The notes under the pieces: generated by a model | The model's input: the letters and a program-made list of their open reading frames with translations, nothing else | The model's database searches: none | Told to the model about the DNA's origin: nothing | Shown: one piece after another, positions 56,574 through 64,000 of the stretch | Layout of the letters: each line of letters starts with the position of its first letter | Position numbering within the stretch: position 1 is the first letter of the stretch | Position numbers and translations under genes: made by a program | Origin: Pseudonocardia halophobica | GTDB taxonomy: Bacteria; Actinomycetota; Actinomycetes; Mycobacteriales; Pseudonocardiaceae | Reading direction: 5' to 3' | NCBI RefSeq assembly: GCF_027922425.1 | Contig: NZ_BSFQ01000014.1 | Span: forward strand, 96,118-160,117 | Length of the DNA: 64,000 bases

Positions 56574-58193
56574 CTACCCCACCCCCAGCTCCGCGGCGAG
56601 CTTCCGCCCCAGCGCGACCTTCTGGATCTTGGTGGCCGACATCGGCCAGTCGTCGACGAACCGCAGGTGCCGCGGCACCTTGAACGACGCGAGCGAGGCG
56701 CGGCAGTGGGCCAGCAGGTCGTCGGCCGAGGCCGTCGCGCCCGGCCGGAGCTCGACGAACGCCGCGGGCACCTCCGTCAGCCGCGGGTCCGGGACCCCGA
56801 CGACGGCGACCACCGCCACGTCAGGGTGCCGCGCGAGCACGACCTCGACCTCCATCGCGGCGACGTTCTCGCCGCCTACCTTGATCATCTCCTTGATCCG
56901 GCCGCGGTAGCTCACCCGCCCGTCCGCGTCGACGAAGCCCAGGTCGCCGGACCGGAACCAGCCGCCGGCGGCCGCGGTCCGCGCGGTCTTGTCCGGGTCG
57001 TTCCAGTAGCCGTCGAACAGCCCCGGCCCGCGCACGACGATCTCGCCCTGCGTCCCCGGCGGGAGGAGCTCGTCGTCGACGGGGTCCATCGCGGCCATCT
57101 CCATCCCGGGCAGCGGGCGGCCGTTGGTGCCGAGGCGGACGTCGTCGGGGTCGTCCGGCGAGGTGGTGGCGCCGATCCCGCCGACCTCGCTGCTGCCGTA
57201 CGACGTCAGCTGCACGGTCGTCGGGGCCAGCGCCTGCAGGCGGCGGAGCGTCTCGGGCGGGCCGACGTTGAGCATCAGCCGCACCCCGGCGAAGACCGGG
57301 GCGAAGTCCGGCTGCGCGACCAGGGCCTCGATGATCGTCGGGAAGCAGGTGAAGGCGACGGTCACGCGCTCGTCGCGGATCTGGGCCAGCGCCCGTGCCG
57401 GGTCGAAGCGGCGGTCGGTCACGAAGGTGCCGCCCGCGTCGAGGATCGCGAGCAGCGGGTTGAGGAAGCTGAGGTGGAACAGCGGCAGGACGTCCCAGAG
57501 CACGTCCGCGGGGGTGCAGCGGAAGCGGGTCCGGCCCACTCCGACCCCCACGCCGACGACGGCCTCGTGGCTGAGCGGGCAGCCGCTGGGATGCGCCGTG
57601 GTGCCGGAGGTGTAGACCATGAGAGCGGTCTGCCGCAGCGAGACCCGCTCGCGGAGCTCCCCGATCCGGGCGGCCGTCGCCTCCGGGTCCGGGCCGGCGA
57701 GATCGAGTGCGACGAACCCGTCGACCGCGCCGACCGCGGCCGCGATCCGAAGCGACGGCAGGCCGTCGAGCGCGAGCACCGCGGGGTCGCCGTCCAGCCC
57801 CGCCGCCGCGCGGATCAGCTCCGGGTAGTCCGCGGGCGAGTCCGGGTGCTCCGTCACGACGACGGCCTCGATGCCGGCGTCGGCCAGCACGTGCCGGACC
57901 TCGGGCACGGCGAACCGGGTGTTGATCGGCACCGCGACCGCACCCAGCGCCGCGCACGCGAAGAGGATCTCGACCCCCTCGGCCGAGCAGTCCGCCGCCA
58001 CCGCCACCCGCGAGCGGGGGCCGACGCCGAGGTCGAGCAGCTGCTCGGCGATCCGCTCGGCGCCGGCGAGGACCTCGGACCAGGGGGTGCGGCCGTCGGG
58101 CGTGACGATCCCGGCCGCCGGGTCGGCCGAGGCGGCGGCCCGCACGAGCAGGTCGGCGAGGGTGGGCAGCTCGCGCCAGGCCCTGCCCGTCAT
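56574..58193 (-). CDS. AMP-dependent acyl-CoA synthetase/ligase with an altered P-loop
   Basis: 539 residues. ANL family motifs: A3-type loop VYTSGTTAHPSGCPLSH (about 180-196), where the usual Lys is Ser; A5 YGSSEVGGIG; A7 RSGDLGFVD; A8 RIKEMIKVGGENVAAMEVE; and the C-terminal catalytic lysine in SATKIQKVAL. It would activate a carboxylic acid as an acyl-AMP and then acyl-CoA. The start overlaps the stop of the FAD-dehydrogenase gene (ATGA), so they form one operon, probably for steroid- or fatty-acid-like compounds. Confidence 0.87.
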   Translation of the reverse strand: MTGRAWRELPTLADLLVRAAASADPAAGIVTPDGRTPWSEVLAGAERIAEQLLDLGVGPRSRVAVAADCSAEGVEILFACAALGAVAVPINTRFAVPEVRHVLADAGIEAVVVTEHPDSPADYPELIRAAAGLDGDPAVLALDGLPSLRIAAAVGAVDGFVALDLAGPDPEATAARIGELRERVSLRQTALMVYTSGTTAHPSGCPLSHEAVVGVGVGVGRTRFRCTPADVLWDVLPLFHLSFLNPLLAILDAGGTFVTDRRFDPARALAQIRDERVTVAFTCFPTIIEALVAQPDFAPVFAGVRLMLNVGPPETLRRLQALAPTTVQLTSYGSSEVGGIGATTSPDDPDDVRLGTNGRPLPGMEMAAMDPVDDELLPPGTQGEIVVRGPGLFDGYWNDPDKTARTAAAGGWFRSGDLGFVDADGRVSYRGRIKEMIKVGGENVAAMEVEVVLARHPDVAVVAVVGVPDPRLTEVPAAFVELRPGATASADDLLAHCRASLASFKVPRHLRFVDDWPMSATKIQKVALGRKLAAELGVG

Positions 58194-59803
58194 CGCCCCG
58201 CCTCGGCCAGTGCCGCGACACGGCCGCCCGCGTGCCGCCCGGCCCGGTACCCGAACACCATGCCCGGGCCGAGCGTGCCGCCCGCGCCGCCGTAGACCAT
58301 GCCGGTCACACCGGCCATCGCGTTGCCCGCGGCGTAGAGCCCCGGGATCGGCGCGCCGGCGAGGTCGAGGACCCGGCCGTCGACGTCCGTGCGCGGGCCG
58401 CCCTTGGTGCCGAGCGCCCCGCTGTGGATCTCGACGGCGTGGAAGGGGCCCTCGGTGAGGGGGCCGAGCGTGGCGCCGGGGCCCGGGTAGTGGGTCTGGT
58501 CGCCGTTCCAGCCGTCGTAGGCGCTCGTGCCGCGGCCGAAGTCGGTGTCGGCGCCGTCGGCGACGTGGGCGTTGAACCGGGCCACGGTCGCCGCGAGCTC
58601 CAGCGGCGGCACGCCGATCCGGCGGGCGAGCTCGTCGAGCGTGGCCGCGGTGGTCATCCAGGCCGGCGGCTCCGCGCCCGGCGGGAGCGACAGGAAGCCG
58701 TAGCGCCGCAGGTACTCCGCGTCGAACACGAGCCAGCAGGGCAGGTTGGCGTAGCTGAACGTGGTCGGGTCGAACTGGTGGAAGGCGCCGCCGAGGGCGT
58801 TGTAGTTGGCGGCCTCGTTGGTGAACCGCCGGCCGGCCCGGTTGACCATGATCGACCGGGGCAGCGACCGCTCGCGCAGGACCAGCCGGGCCCGCTGCCG
58901 GCCGAACGCCTCGTCGCCCGGGATCTCGACGGTCGGCACCCACCAGGCCTCGCGCATCGTGCCGAGCTGGGCACCGGCGGCCATCGCCAGGCGCAGGCCG
59001 TCGCCGGTGTTGGTCGGGACCGATGCCGGGCTGGTCATCGGCCCCCGCAGGTAGGCCCGCACCAGCTCCGGGTCCCACTCGAACCCGCCCGTCGCCAGCA
59101 CCACGCCCCGCCGCGCCCGGATCTCCGAGCCGTCGGCGAACCGGACGCCCTCGACGCCGTCGCCCAGGATCAGCGAGGTCGCGCGCAGCCCGGTCCGCGG
59201 CGCGACCCCGCGGTCCAGCAGCGCCTTGAGCAGCCCGCCGACCAGCGCGTGCCCGCAGCCGCGCAGGTCCCGCTCGCGGCGCTCGTCGCGGCTCGGCGGC
59301 CCCGGCCGCCCGCCGCCCATGAAGGTCTCGACGAGCATCAGTCGCGGCAGCCGCTCCGGCACGACGACCCGGTCCGCCCACTCCCCGAGCTCGCGGAACG
59401 AGAACAGGTCGGGATCCAGTGAGCGGCCGCCGCCGGGCTTCCCGCCGGGGTGCTCCGGGTGGTAGTCCGGCAGCCCGGGCACCACGTGGTAGCGCACGGG
59501 CGTGGCCGCCTCGATCCAGCGCACGAACTCGGGTCCGGTGTCGACGAACGCCTCGGCGAGCGCGGGCTCGATCAGCCCGTGGGACAACGAGTCCAGGTAG
59601 GCCAGCGCGTCCGCGCGACCGTCGGGCGTGGACTCGTGGGGGTTGGCGGGGATCCAGGTGGTGCCGCCGGACAGGGCGGTGGTCCCGCCGACCCGCTCCC
59701 CCTTCTCGACGACGGCGACCTCGGCCCCCGCGTCGGCGGCGGCGACCGCGGCGACCAGGCCGGCCCCGCCGGTTCCGAGGACCACGACGTCCACGGTCTC
59801 CAT
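58190..59803 (-). CDS. FAD-binding dehydrogenase (3-ketosteroid delta-1-dehydrogenase/fumarate-reductase-like)
   Basis: 537 residues from the ATG at 59803 with a strong AGGGAGGGTG site. The FAD motif is VVVLGTGGAGLVAAVAAADAGA at about 6-27, then VEKGERVGGTTALSGG; the C-terminal FAD site is PGLYAAGNAMAGVTGMVYGGAGGTLGPGMVFGY, split here to GLYAAGNAMAGV and GGTLGPGMVFGYRAG. This is the arrangement of KstD and related flavin dehydrogenases that introduce double bonds. The ligase that follows would activate an acid product. A divergent tetR lies upstream. Confidence 0.87.
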   Translation of the reverse strand: METVDVVVLGTGGAGLVAAVAAADAGAEVAVVEKGERVGGTTALSGGTTWIPANPHESTPDGRADALAYLDSLSHGLIEPALAEAFVDTGPEFVRWIEAATPVRYHVVPGLPDYHPEHPGGKPGGGRSLDPDLFSFRELGEWADRVVVPERLPRLMLVETFMGGGRPGPPSRDERRERDLRGCGHALVGGLLKALLDRGVAPRTGLRATSLILGDGVEGVRFADGSEIRARRGVVLATGGFEWDPELVRAYLRGPMTSPASVPTNTGDGLRLAMAAGAQLGTMREAWWVPTVEIPGDEAFGRQRARLVLRERSLPRSIMVNRAGRRFTNEAANYNALGGAFHQFDPTTFSYANLPCWLVFDAEYLRRYGFLSLPPGAEPPAWMTTAATLDELARRIGVPPLELAATVARFNAHVADGADTDFGRGTSAYDGWNGDQTHYPGPGATLGPLTEGPFHAVEIHSGALGTKGGPRTDVDGRVLDLAGAPIPGLYAAGNAMAGVTGMVYGGAGGTLGPGMVFGYRAGRHAGGRVAALAEAGR

Positions 59804-59857
59804 GCACACCCTCCCTGCCGATCTAACTGTCAAACGCCCGGTAGATGGCACGAGTTT

Positions 59858-59875
59858 GTATAACGCGTGTTGTAT
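59858..59875. promoter_or_regulatory. Probable TetR operator between tetR and the flavin dehydrogenase operon
   Basis: GTATAACGCGTGTTGTAT is palindromic at 12 of 18 positions and lies 11 bases upstream of the tetR start, in the promoter shared with the leftward operon. Confidence 0.45.
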
Positions 59876-59885
59876 CGTCCGTCAA

Positions 59886-60521
59886 ATGCCCCGTCGTATC
59901 GACGCCGACGCCCGGCGCCGCGAGATCGCCGCGCTCGCCGCCGCGCTCGTCGCCCGCCGGGGCACGGACGGCCTGTCGCTGCGCGCCCTGGCCGCCGCGG
60001 CCGGGGCCAGCACGACCGTGATCACGCACTACTTCGCCGGCAAGAAGGAACTGCTGCAGAGCGCGTACCACGCGGCCGTCGACCAGGCCCGCGACCGCGT
60101 CCGCGAGGCGCCGTGCGAGGACGACCCGCGCCGGCTCGTCGCGCTGTGCGAGGCCGTGCTCCCGCTCGACGCGCCCCGGGCGGAGAACTGGCGGACCTGG
60201 CTCGCCTTCTTCGGCATCGCCGTCGGGGAGCCCGACCTGGGCGCAGTCCAGCGGCGGCGCGTGACCGGCCACCGTGACCTGATCGCCGGCGCCGTCCGGG
60301 CCGGGCAACGGCTCGGGACCGTCGACGCCGCGCGGGACCCGGACGAGGAGGCCCGCACCCTGCTGGCCCTCACCCACGGCGTCGCCGTGGAGGCGGCCTT
60401 CGACCCGGACGACTGGCCGGCCGCCCGGCAGCGCGCGCTCGTCGCGCGGCACGTCGCGGCGCTGGCGCACCCACCGTCCCGTGAGGACTCACCGGCTGCG
60501 CCGGCGCGCGAATCGTCCTAG
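59886..60521 (+). CDS. TetR-family transcriptional regulator
   Basis: 211 residues from the ATG at 59886. HTH: LAAALVARRGTDGLSLRALAAAAGASTTVITHYFAGKKELL, of which GASTTVITHYFAGKKEL is the recognition part (about 34-50). C-terminal TetR_C-like domain with RTWLAFFGIAVGEPDL. The reading frame is open further upstream, across the operator, and that part is not coding. It is divergent from the acyl-CoA/flavin operon and probably represses it. Confidence 0.86.
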   Translation: MPRRIDADARRREIAALAAALVARRGTDGLSLRALAAAAGASTTVITHYFAGKKELLQSAYHAAVDQARDRVREAPCEDDPRRLVALCEAVLPLDAPRAENWRTWLAFFGIAVGEPDLGAVQRRRVTGHRDLIAGAVRAGQRLGTVDAARDPDEEARTLLALTHGVAVEAAFDPDDWPAARQRALVARHVAALAHPPSREDSPAAPARESS

Positions 60522-60530
60522 CGTCGGACC

Positions 60531-61013
60531 ATGAGCGACAGCGCTGACCCGTCGTCCGACACCCGGCTCGAGGCCCTCCGGCGCGGCGAGAAGCTCCCGA
60601 ACCTGATCGCCGAGACGGCATCGGGGTTCGCGGTGTTCGGCGACCACCAGAAGCTCCCCGGCTACTGCCTGCTGATCCACCGGGCCGAGGTCGAGCACCT
60701 CGACGACCTCGAGGAGACGGAGCGGATCCGGTTCCTCTACGAGCTGTCGCTGCTCGGCCAGGCCGTGCGCACCGCGCTGCGGGACGACCCGCTGTTCCGC
60801 CGGGTCAACTACGAGGTCCTCGGCAACACCTGGCCGCACCTGCACGGGCACGTCCACGCCCGGTACGAGTGGGAGCCGGACGACTACAAGTTCCTGCCCG
60901 TCTGGCGCTACCCCGACCTGCGCGGCGCCGAGCACGCGGCCGGGACGCGGCACGAGGAGCTGAAGGAGCGGATCGCGCTCGAGCTGCGGGCGCTGCTCGC
61001 GGGCGGTCTCTAG
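60531..61013 (+). CDS. HIT-family nucleotide hydrolase-like protein
   Basis: 160 residues. The histidine triad is visible as WPHLHGHVHARYEWEP with H103, H105, H107 and H109, the form HxHxHxH of the HIT superfamily. NYEVLGNTWPHLHGHVHAR is close to AP4A hydrolase-like members, which cut dinucleotide polyphosphates or act on adenylylated substrates. It is 9 bases downstream of tetR and probably co-transcribed. Confidence 0.85.
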   Translation: MSDSADPSSDTRLEALRRGEKLPNLIAETASGFAVFGDHQKLPGYCLLIHRAEVEHLDDLEETERIRFLYELSLLGQAVRTALRDDPLFRRVNYEVLGNTWPHLHGHVHARYEWEPDDYKFLPVWRYPDLRGAEHAAGTRHEELKERIALELRALLAGGL

Positions 61014-61068
61014 CCCGTCGGGCCGGGGGTCCAAGATGGCGGGCGTCGCCCTGCCGAAGGAGATCACC

Positions 61069-63033
61069 GTGCGCCGGTTCGCCGCGCTCGCCGTCCTGCT
61101 CGTCCTGCCGTTCCTGGTGCTGCCCGGCAGCGCCGCCGCCGACCCGCCCTTCCGGGTGCCCGATCGCGTCACCGACCGGGCCGGAGCGCTCGACGCCGCC
61201 GGCCGCGCCCGGGTCACCGAGGCCGTCGACCGGCTGCGCACGGACCGCGGCTACGACCTGTTCGTCGTCTACGTGCGGTCCTTCGACGGCCGGGACGGGC
61301 AGCAGTGGGCCGACGCCACCGCCGTCGCCTCCCAGCTCGGGCGCGACCAGGTGCTGCTCGCGGTCGCGACGGACGACCGGGTCTACGGGCTGTCGGTCGA
61401 CGACGGCTTCCCCGAGTCCGACGCGTCGATCCTGCAGATCCGGCGGGACAGCGTCGAACCGGCACTCGCCCGGGGCGACTGGGCCGGCGCCGCCGTCGGG
61501 CTGGCCGACGGGCTGCGCGAAACGGGCAGCGGCATCGGCATCCCCCTGCTGGTCGGCGGCGGGGTGGTCGTCGCGGGCGGAGCGGCGTGGCTGGTGAGCC
61601 GGCGGCGGCGTGCGCGTCAGGCCCCGACGCAGGCACCGGCACCGGCCGGGCCGCCCGACCCCGCGCCCGGCGAGTCCACCGCGGATCTCGCCTACCGCTC
61701 CAGCCAGGCGCTCCTGCAGGTCGACGACGCCGTCGGCACCTCCGAGCGGGAGCTCTCGGCCGCCCGCGCGCATTTCGGCGAGGAGGCGGTCGCCGGGTTC
61801 GCCACGGCGCTCGAGGCCTCGCGGGCGGACATGCTCGCCGCCTTCGAGATCCGCCAGCGGCTCGACGACGACGTCCCCGAGACCGAGCCGGAGCAGCGCG
61901 CGATGCACGCGGAGATCATCCGGCTCGCGACGCAGGCCGACGACCGGCTCGACGACCAGGTCGAGGCCTTCGACCGGCTCCGCGCCCTGGAGGCCGACGC
62001 CCCCGGCTACGTCGACGGGATCGCCGCCCGGCTCTTCGGGCTCACGGCCCGGGTGCCCGAGGCCGAGCAGCAGTGGGCCGAACTCGGCCGGCGGTGGGCA
62101 CCGACGGCGCTGGAGCCGCTGGCGGAGAACCTGCCGCAGGCCTACGCGCTGCTCGCCGACGCGCAGAAGGAGCTCGACGAGGCACGGGCCCGGCTCGGCG
62201 CGTCGCAGCCGGCGCTCGCCGTGGTCGACGGGCGGGCGGCGGAGGACGCGGCGACGCAGGCCGAGACCCTGCTCGACGGGATCGCCCGCCGCGGCGCCGA
62301 GCTCACCGAGGCGGCGGCCCGGGTGCCGGCCGCGCGGGCGGAGGTGGAGCAGGACCTCGCCGAGGCCTCGGCGCTGCCGGAGGTCGACCCGGGCGTGCCG
62401 GCCCGGGCGCGGGCGGCGGTGGCGGCCGCGGTCACGGCGGCGCGCGGGACGGCCGGGCTCCCCGACCCGATCGCGGCGCTGCACCTGCTCGACGAGGCGG
62501 CCGCCGCCCTCGCCGCGGTGATCGCGGACGCCCGGGAGTCCGTGGAACGGACCCGCCGGGCGACGGCCGCGTTGGAGCAGGCGCTGGTCACGGCCCGGTC
62601 GGCGGGGGCGGCGGCGTCGGACTTCGTGTCCACGCGGCGCGGCGCGGTGGGCGCGCCGGCGCGGACCCGGCTCGCCGAGGCGCAGCGGCACCTCGCGGCG
62701 GCGACCGCGGGCGGCGACCCGGCGGCGGCGCTGCGGGAGGCGCAGCAGGCGGAGGCGCGGGCGCAGGAGGCCCTGCAGCTGGCGCAGGCGGACGTCTCGC
62801 GCTGGTCCGGGCCGTCCGGGGGCGGCAGCGGCTTCGGCGGGGAGCTCGGCGCACTGGTGCTCGGCGGGATCCTGTCCGAGGCGATGCGGGGCGGCGGCTA
62901 CCGCGGCGGCGGGGGCTTCGGGGGCGGGGGCTTCGGGGGCGGCTTCGGGGGCGGCCGATCCGGTGGTCGCGTCCCCGGCAGCTTCGGTGGCTCCTCCAGC
63001 CGCGGCCGTCGGGGCGGCGGCGGACGCTTCTGA
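61069..63033 (+). CDS. Secreted, membrane-anchored TPM-domain protein with Gly-rich tail
   Basis: 654 residues from a GTG at 61069 with AAGGAGA upstream; the ATG at 61036 lies before the ribosome site. A signal peptide (FAALAVLLVLPFLVLPG, cleaved after SAAA near 25) is followed by a TPM domain at about 30-155 (VTDRAGALDAAGRARVTEAV, YDLFVVYVRSFDG), then one membrane helix at about 165-185, a long helical region of Ala/Glu-rich coiled coil (about 200-590) and a Gly-rich tail (GGGGFGGGGFGGGFGG type). It resembles actinobacterial TPM proteins of the cell envelope; the exact role is unknown. A 40-bp palindrome follows the stop. Confidence 0.85.
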   Translation: MRRFAALAVLLVLPFLVLPGSAAADPPFRVPDRVTDRAGALDAAGRARVTEAVDRLRTDRGYDLFVVYVRSFDGRDGQQWADATAVASQLGRDQVLLAVATDDRVYGLSVDDGFPESDASILQIRRDSVEPALARGDWAGAAVGLADGLRETGSGIGIPLLVGGGVVVAGGAAWLVSRRRRARQAPTQAPAPAGPPDPAPGESTADLAYRSSQALLQVDDAVGTSERELSAARAHFGEEAVAGFATALEASRADMLAAFEIRQRLDDDVPETEPEQRAMHAEIIRLATQADDRLDDQVEAFDRLRALEADAPGYVDGIAARLFGLTARVPEAEQQWAELGRRWAPTALEPLAENLPQAYALLADAQKELDEARARLGASQPALAVVDGRAAEDAATQAETLLDGIARRGAELTEAAARVPAARAEVEQDLAEASALPEVDPGVPARARAAVAAAVTAARGTAGLPDPIAALHLLDEAAAALAAVIADARESVERTRRATAALEQALVTARSAGAAASDFVSTRRGAVGAPARTRLAEAQRHLAAATAGGDPAAALREAQQAEARAQEALQLAQADVSRWSGPSGGGSGFGGELGALVLGGILSEAMRGGGYRGGGGFGGGGFGGGFGGGRSGGRVPGSFGGSSSRGRRGGGGRF

Positions 63034-63039
63034 CTCCCC

Positions 63040-63079
63040 GTGAGTGGCGATAGTCGCTATAGCGACTATCGCCACTCAC
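63040..63079. repeat. 40-bp perfect palindrome after the TPM gene
   Basis: Both 20-bp arms match exactly; the arm begins GTGAGTGGCGATAGTCGC. It starts 6 bases after the stop codon, between convergent genes, and would form a very stable hairpin on either strand. It is the same length as the palindrome at 18042-18081 and shares the GTGAG-GGCGA outer arm. Confidence 0.85.
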
Positions 63080-63083
63080 AGGG

Positions 63084-63737
63084 TCACAGGAGCGCGCGGA
63101 TGGCCTTCTCGAACCCGACGACGTGGGCGAGGGCCAGCTCCGCGGCCTTCTCCTCCTCCCCCGCGACCACGGCGCGGAGGAGGTCGGCGTGCTCGTGGAC
63201 GTGCCCGGGCAGGGCGGGGAGCCGGTCGAGGAAGAGTACCCAGATGCGGGTGGCGAGGTTGTCGAGCCGCACGCAGACGTCCTCGAGGTGCGGGTTGCCC
63301 GTGGCGCGGTAGAGCGCCCGGTGGACCTCGACGTCGGCACGCAGCAGCTCACGCGGGTCGCCGGAGGGGTCGAGCGCGGCGATCCGGTCGCCGAGACGGC
63401 CCAGCTCCGCGCGGTCGACGGAGCCCGCGTTCCGCGCGGCGGAGCGGGCGGCGAGCGGCTCCAGGTTCAGCCGGACCTCGGACAGGTTCGCCAGGTCGGT
63501 GATGTCCACGGCCGTCGCGAAGGTGCCCCGCCGCGGATAGGCGACGACGAGCCGGTCCCCCTCCAGCCGTTTCAGCGCCTCCCGCACGGGCGTCCGGCCG
63601 GTGCCGAGCTCGGCGGCAAGCCGGTCGTCGTTGAGCGGGTCGCCGGGCCGGATCTCGAGCATGACGAGGCGATCCCGGATCGCCTCGTACGCGCGATCGG
63701 CCAGCGACCCCACTTCTCCCGCAGCAGCGACGCTCAC
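63084..63737 (-). CDS. GntR-family transcriptional regulator (FCD subfamily)
   Basis: 217 residues from a GTG at 63737. Winged helix: AYEAIRDRLVMLEIRPGDPL, recognition part GTGRTPVREALKRLEGDRLV, wing YPRRGTFATAV; FCD domain with LSEVRLNLEPLAA, a metal-site histidine in EVHRALYRATGN and HVHEHADLLRAVV. It is divergent from soxB and probably controls sarcosine oxidase genes in answer to a metabolite. Confidence 0.87.
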   Translation of the reverse strand: MSVAAAGEVGSLADRAYEAIRDRLVMLEIRPGDPLNDDRLAAELGTGRTPVREALKRLEGDRLVVAYPRRGTFATAVDITDLANLSEVRLNLEPLAARSAARNAGSVDRAELGRLGDRIAALDPSGDPRELLRADVEVHRALYRATGNPHLEDVCVRLDNLATRIWVLFLDRLPALPGHVHEHADLLRAVVAGEEEKAAELALAHVVGFEKAIRALL

Positions 63738-63762
63738 GTTCCCTCCCCTTGACCGACCTCGA

Positions 63763-63798
63763 TGGTATGCCTACCGTACCTCACGATTGATATACCAG
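63763..63798. promoter_or_regulatory. GntR-type operator region between gntR and soxB
   Basis: TGGTAT (63763-63768) and ATACCA (63792-63797) form an inverted pair, and each lies in a local palindrome: GGTATGCCTACC and TGATATACCA. This fits an FCD regulator binding two adjacent sites in the divergent promoter region. Confidence 0.45.
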
Positions 63799-63840
63799 TC
63801 TGCACGATCTCTTCGCGCAGACCGTCGGACGGAGTCCTGC

Positions 63841-64000
63841 ATGGCCGAGCAGCTGCCGGAGCATCCCGATTTCTTGTGGCGGACGCCGGAGCCGCGGAGG
63901 TCCTACGACGTGGTGATCGTGGGTGGGGGTGGGCACGGGCTGGCCACCGCGCACTATCTGGCGCGCAATCATGGGATCACGAATGTGGCGGTGTTGGAGA
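63841..64000 (+). CDS. soxB: Sarcosine oxidase beta subunit, N-terminal part (partial)
   Basis: The first 53 codons are present; the gene runs off the window. The start EQLPEHPDFLWRTPEPRRSYD and the FAD motif VVIVGGGGHGLATAHYLARNHG (about 26-46) are those of heterotetrameric sarcosine oxidase beta, which oxidises sarcosine to glycine with transfer of the methyl group to tetrahydrofolate. GGAG lies 8 bases ahead of the ATG. Codons such as CAT, GAT, AAT, TTG and GGT make its third positions less C-rich than those of the neighbours. Confidence 0.85.
   Translation, partial: MAEQLPEHPDFLWRTPEPRRSYDVVIVGGGGHGLATAHYLARNHGITNVAVLE

Noticed and set aside
56574..59807. One continuous 1077-codon frame spanning the ligase and part of the FAD dehydrogenase
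   Set aside because: The N-terminal half is out-of-frame reading of the FAD dehydrogenase; the ligase has its own ATG with an ATGA overlap, so it is not a fusion.
60805..63075. Minus-strand frame of 756 codons opposite the TPM-domain gene
   Set aside because: Low-complexity Ala/Arg text with no domain; the plus strand has a signal peptide, TPM domain and ribosome site.
1..64000. tRNA, rRNA or complete insertion sequences
   Set aside because: The intergenic gaps were scanned for cloverleaf-like arms, rRNA motifs, transposase motifs and terminal inverted repeats; none was seen. A tRNA or IS search program could still correct this.

Overview
The window is about 64 kb of very high-GC DNA. C and G dominate third codon positions, GTG, TTG and probably one CTG serve as starts, and stop and start codons overlap at most operon junctions. 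Together with the gene families seen (DUF5709, DUF6223, an actinobacterial sulfur leader peptide, a SAM-IV riboswitch, a HAIR-like heat-shock operator, IolG/IolE/IolH of actinobacterial type), this points to an actinomycete, most likely Pseudonocardiaceae (Pseudonocardia-like); the genus is an inference. No rRNA, tRNA, CRISPR array, phage or complete insertion sequence was seen. It is a chromosomal accessory/catabolic region of many short operons, each next to its own GntR, TetR, LacI or MarR regulator.

Layout. 1-2.2 kb: end of a branched-chain amino-acid type ABC transporter (LivG end, LivF), an alpha/beta hydrolase and a MaoC-like hydratase. 2.3-3.5 kb: a truncated cupin, an unlisted 53-residue zinc-ribbon protein and an Hsp20 with a HAIR-like operator. 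3.5-12.2 kb: a tightly overlapping leftward catabolic operon (MFS importer, metallo-beta-lactamase hydrolase, SDR, two 3-hydroxyisobutyrate-dehydrogenase-like enzymes, cupin, two carboxymuconolactone-decarboxylase-like proteins, GntR) divergent from a two-domain hydrolase across a palindromic operator. 12.2-18 kb: inositol-type catabolism (iolE, iolG, iolH, sugar importer, Usp) divergent from a LacI regulator across a 16-bp palindrome. 18-27.9 kb: a LacI regulator, two NarL-type two-component systems and small membrane proteins, including a frameshifted cupin. 27.8-32.6 kb: crotonase, CoA-transferase, amidohydrolase, TetR and Ohr. 32.6-41.6 kb: a drug-type MFS transporter fused to carboxypeptidase-regulatory-like domains under a MarR regulator, a TetR with a metallo-hydrolase, an MHS transporter, a decayed DUF559 gene, a DksA-type protein and a nitronate monooxygenase.

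41.7-50.7 kb is the most distinctive part: a divergent sulfur locus. Leftward, a short leader peptide of the actinobacterial sulfur (cysteine) attenuator type precedes a secreted small protein, a secreted SBP56/methanethiol-oxidase-like protein, a polytopic membrane protein with a large extracytoplasmic tail, a YeeE/YedE sulfur-species transporter and another small secreted protein. Rightward, a promoter followed at once by a SAM-IV riboswitch drives a class V aminotransferase (cysteine-desulfurase-like) with an odd repetitive N terminus. I infer that both arms sense sulfur amino-acid status and act in organosulfur or thiol use.

50.9-64 kb: a GH13 trehalose-synthase-like enzyme, an SDR with a divergent TetR and twin operators, a fragment of prs, ribokinase, SRPBCC protein, an acyl-CoA-synthetase/FAD-dehydrogenase pair with a divergent TetR, a HIT protein, a secreted TPM-domain protein, a GntR regulator and the start of sarcosine oxidase beta (soxB). 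All assignments were made by eye; no database search was possible.
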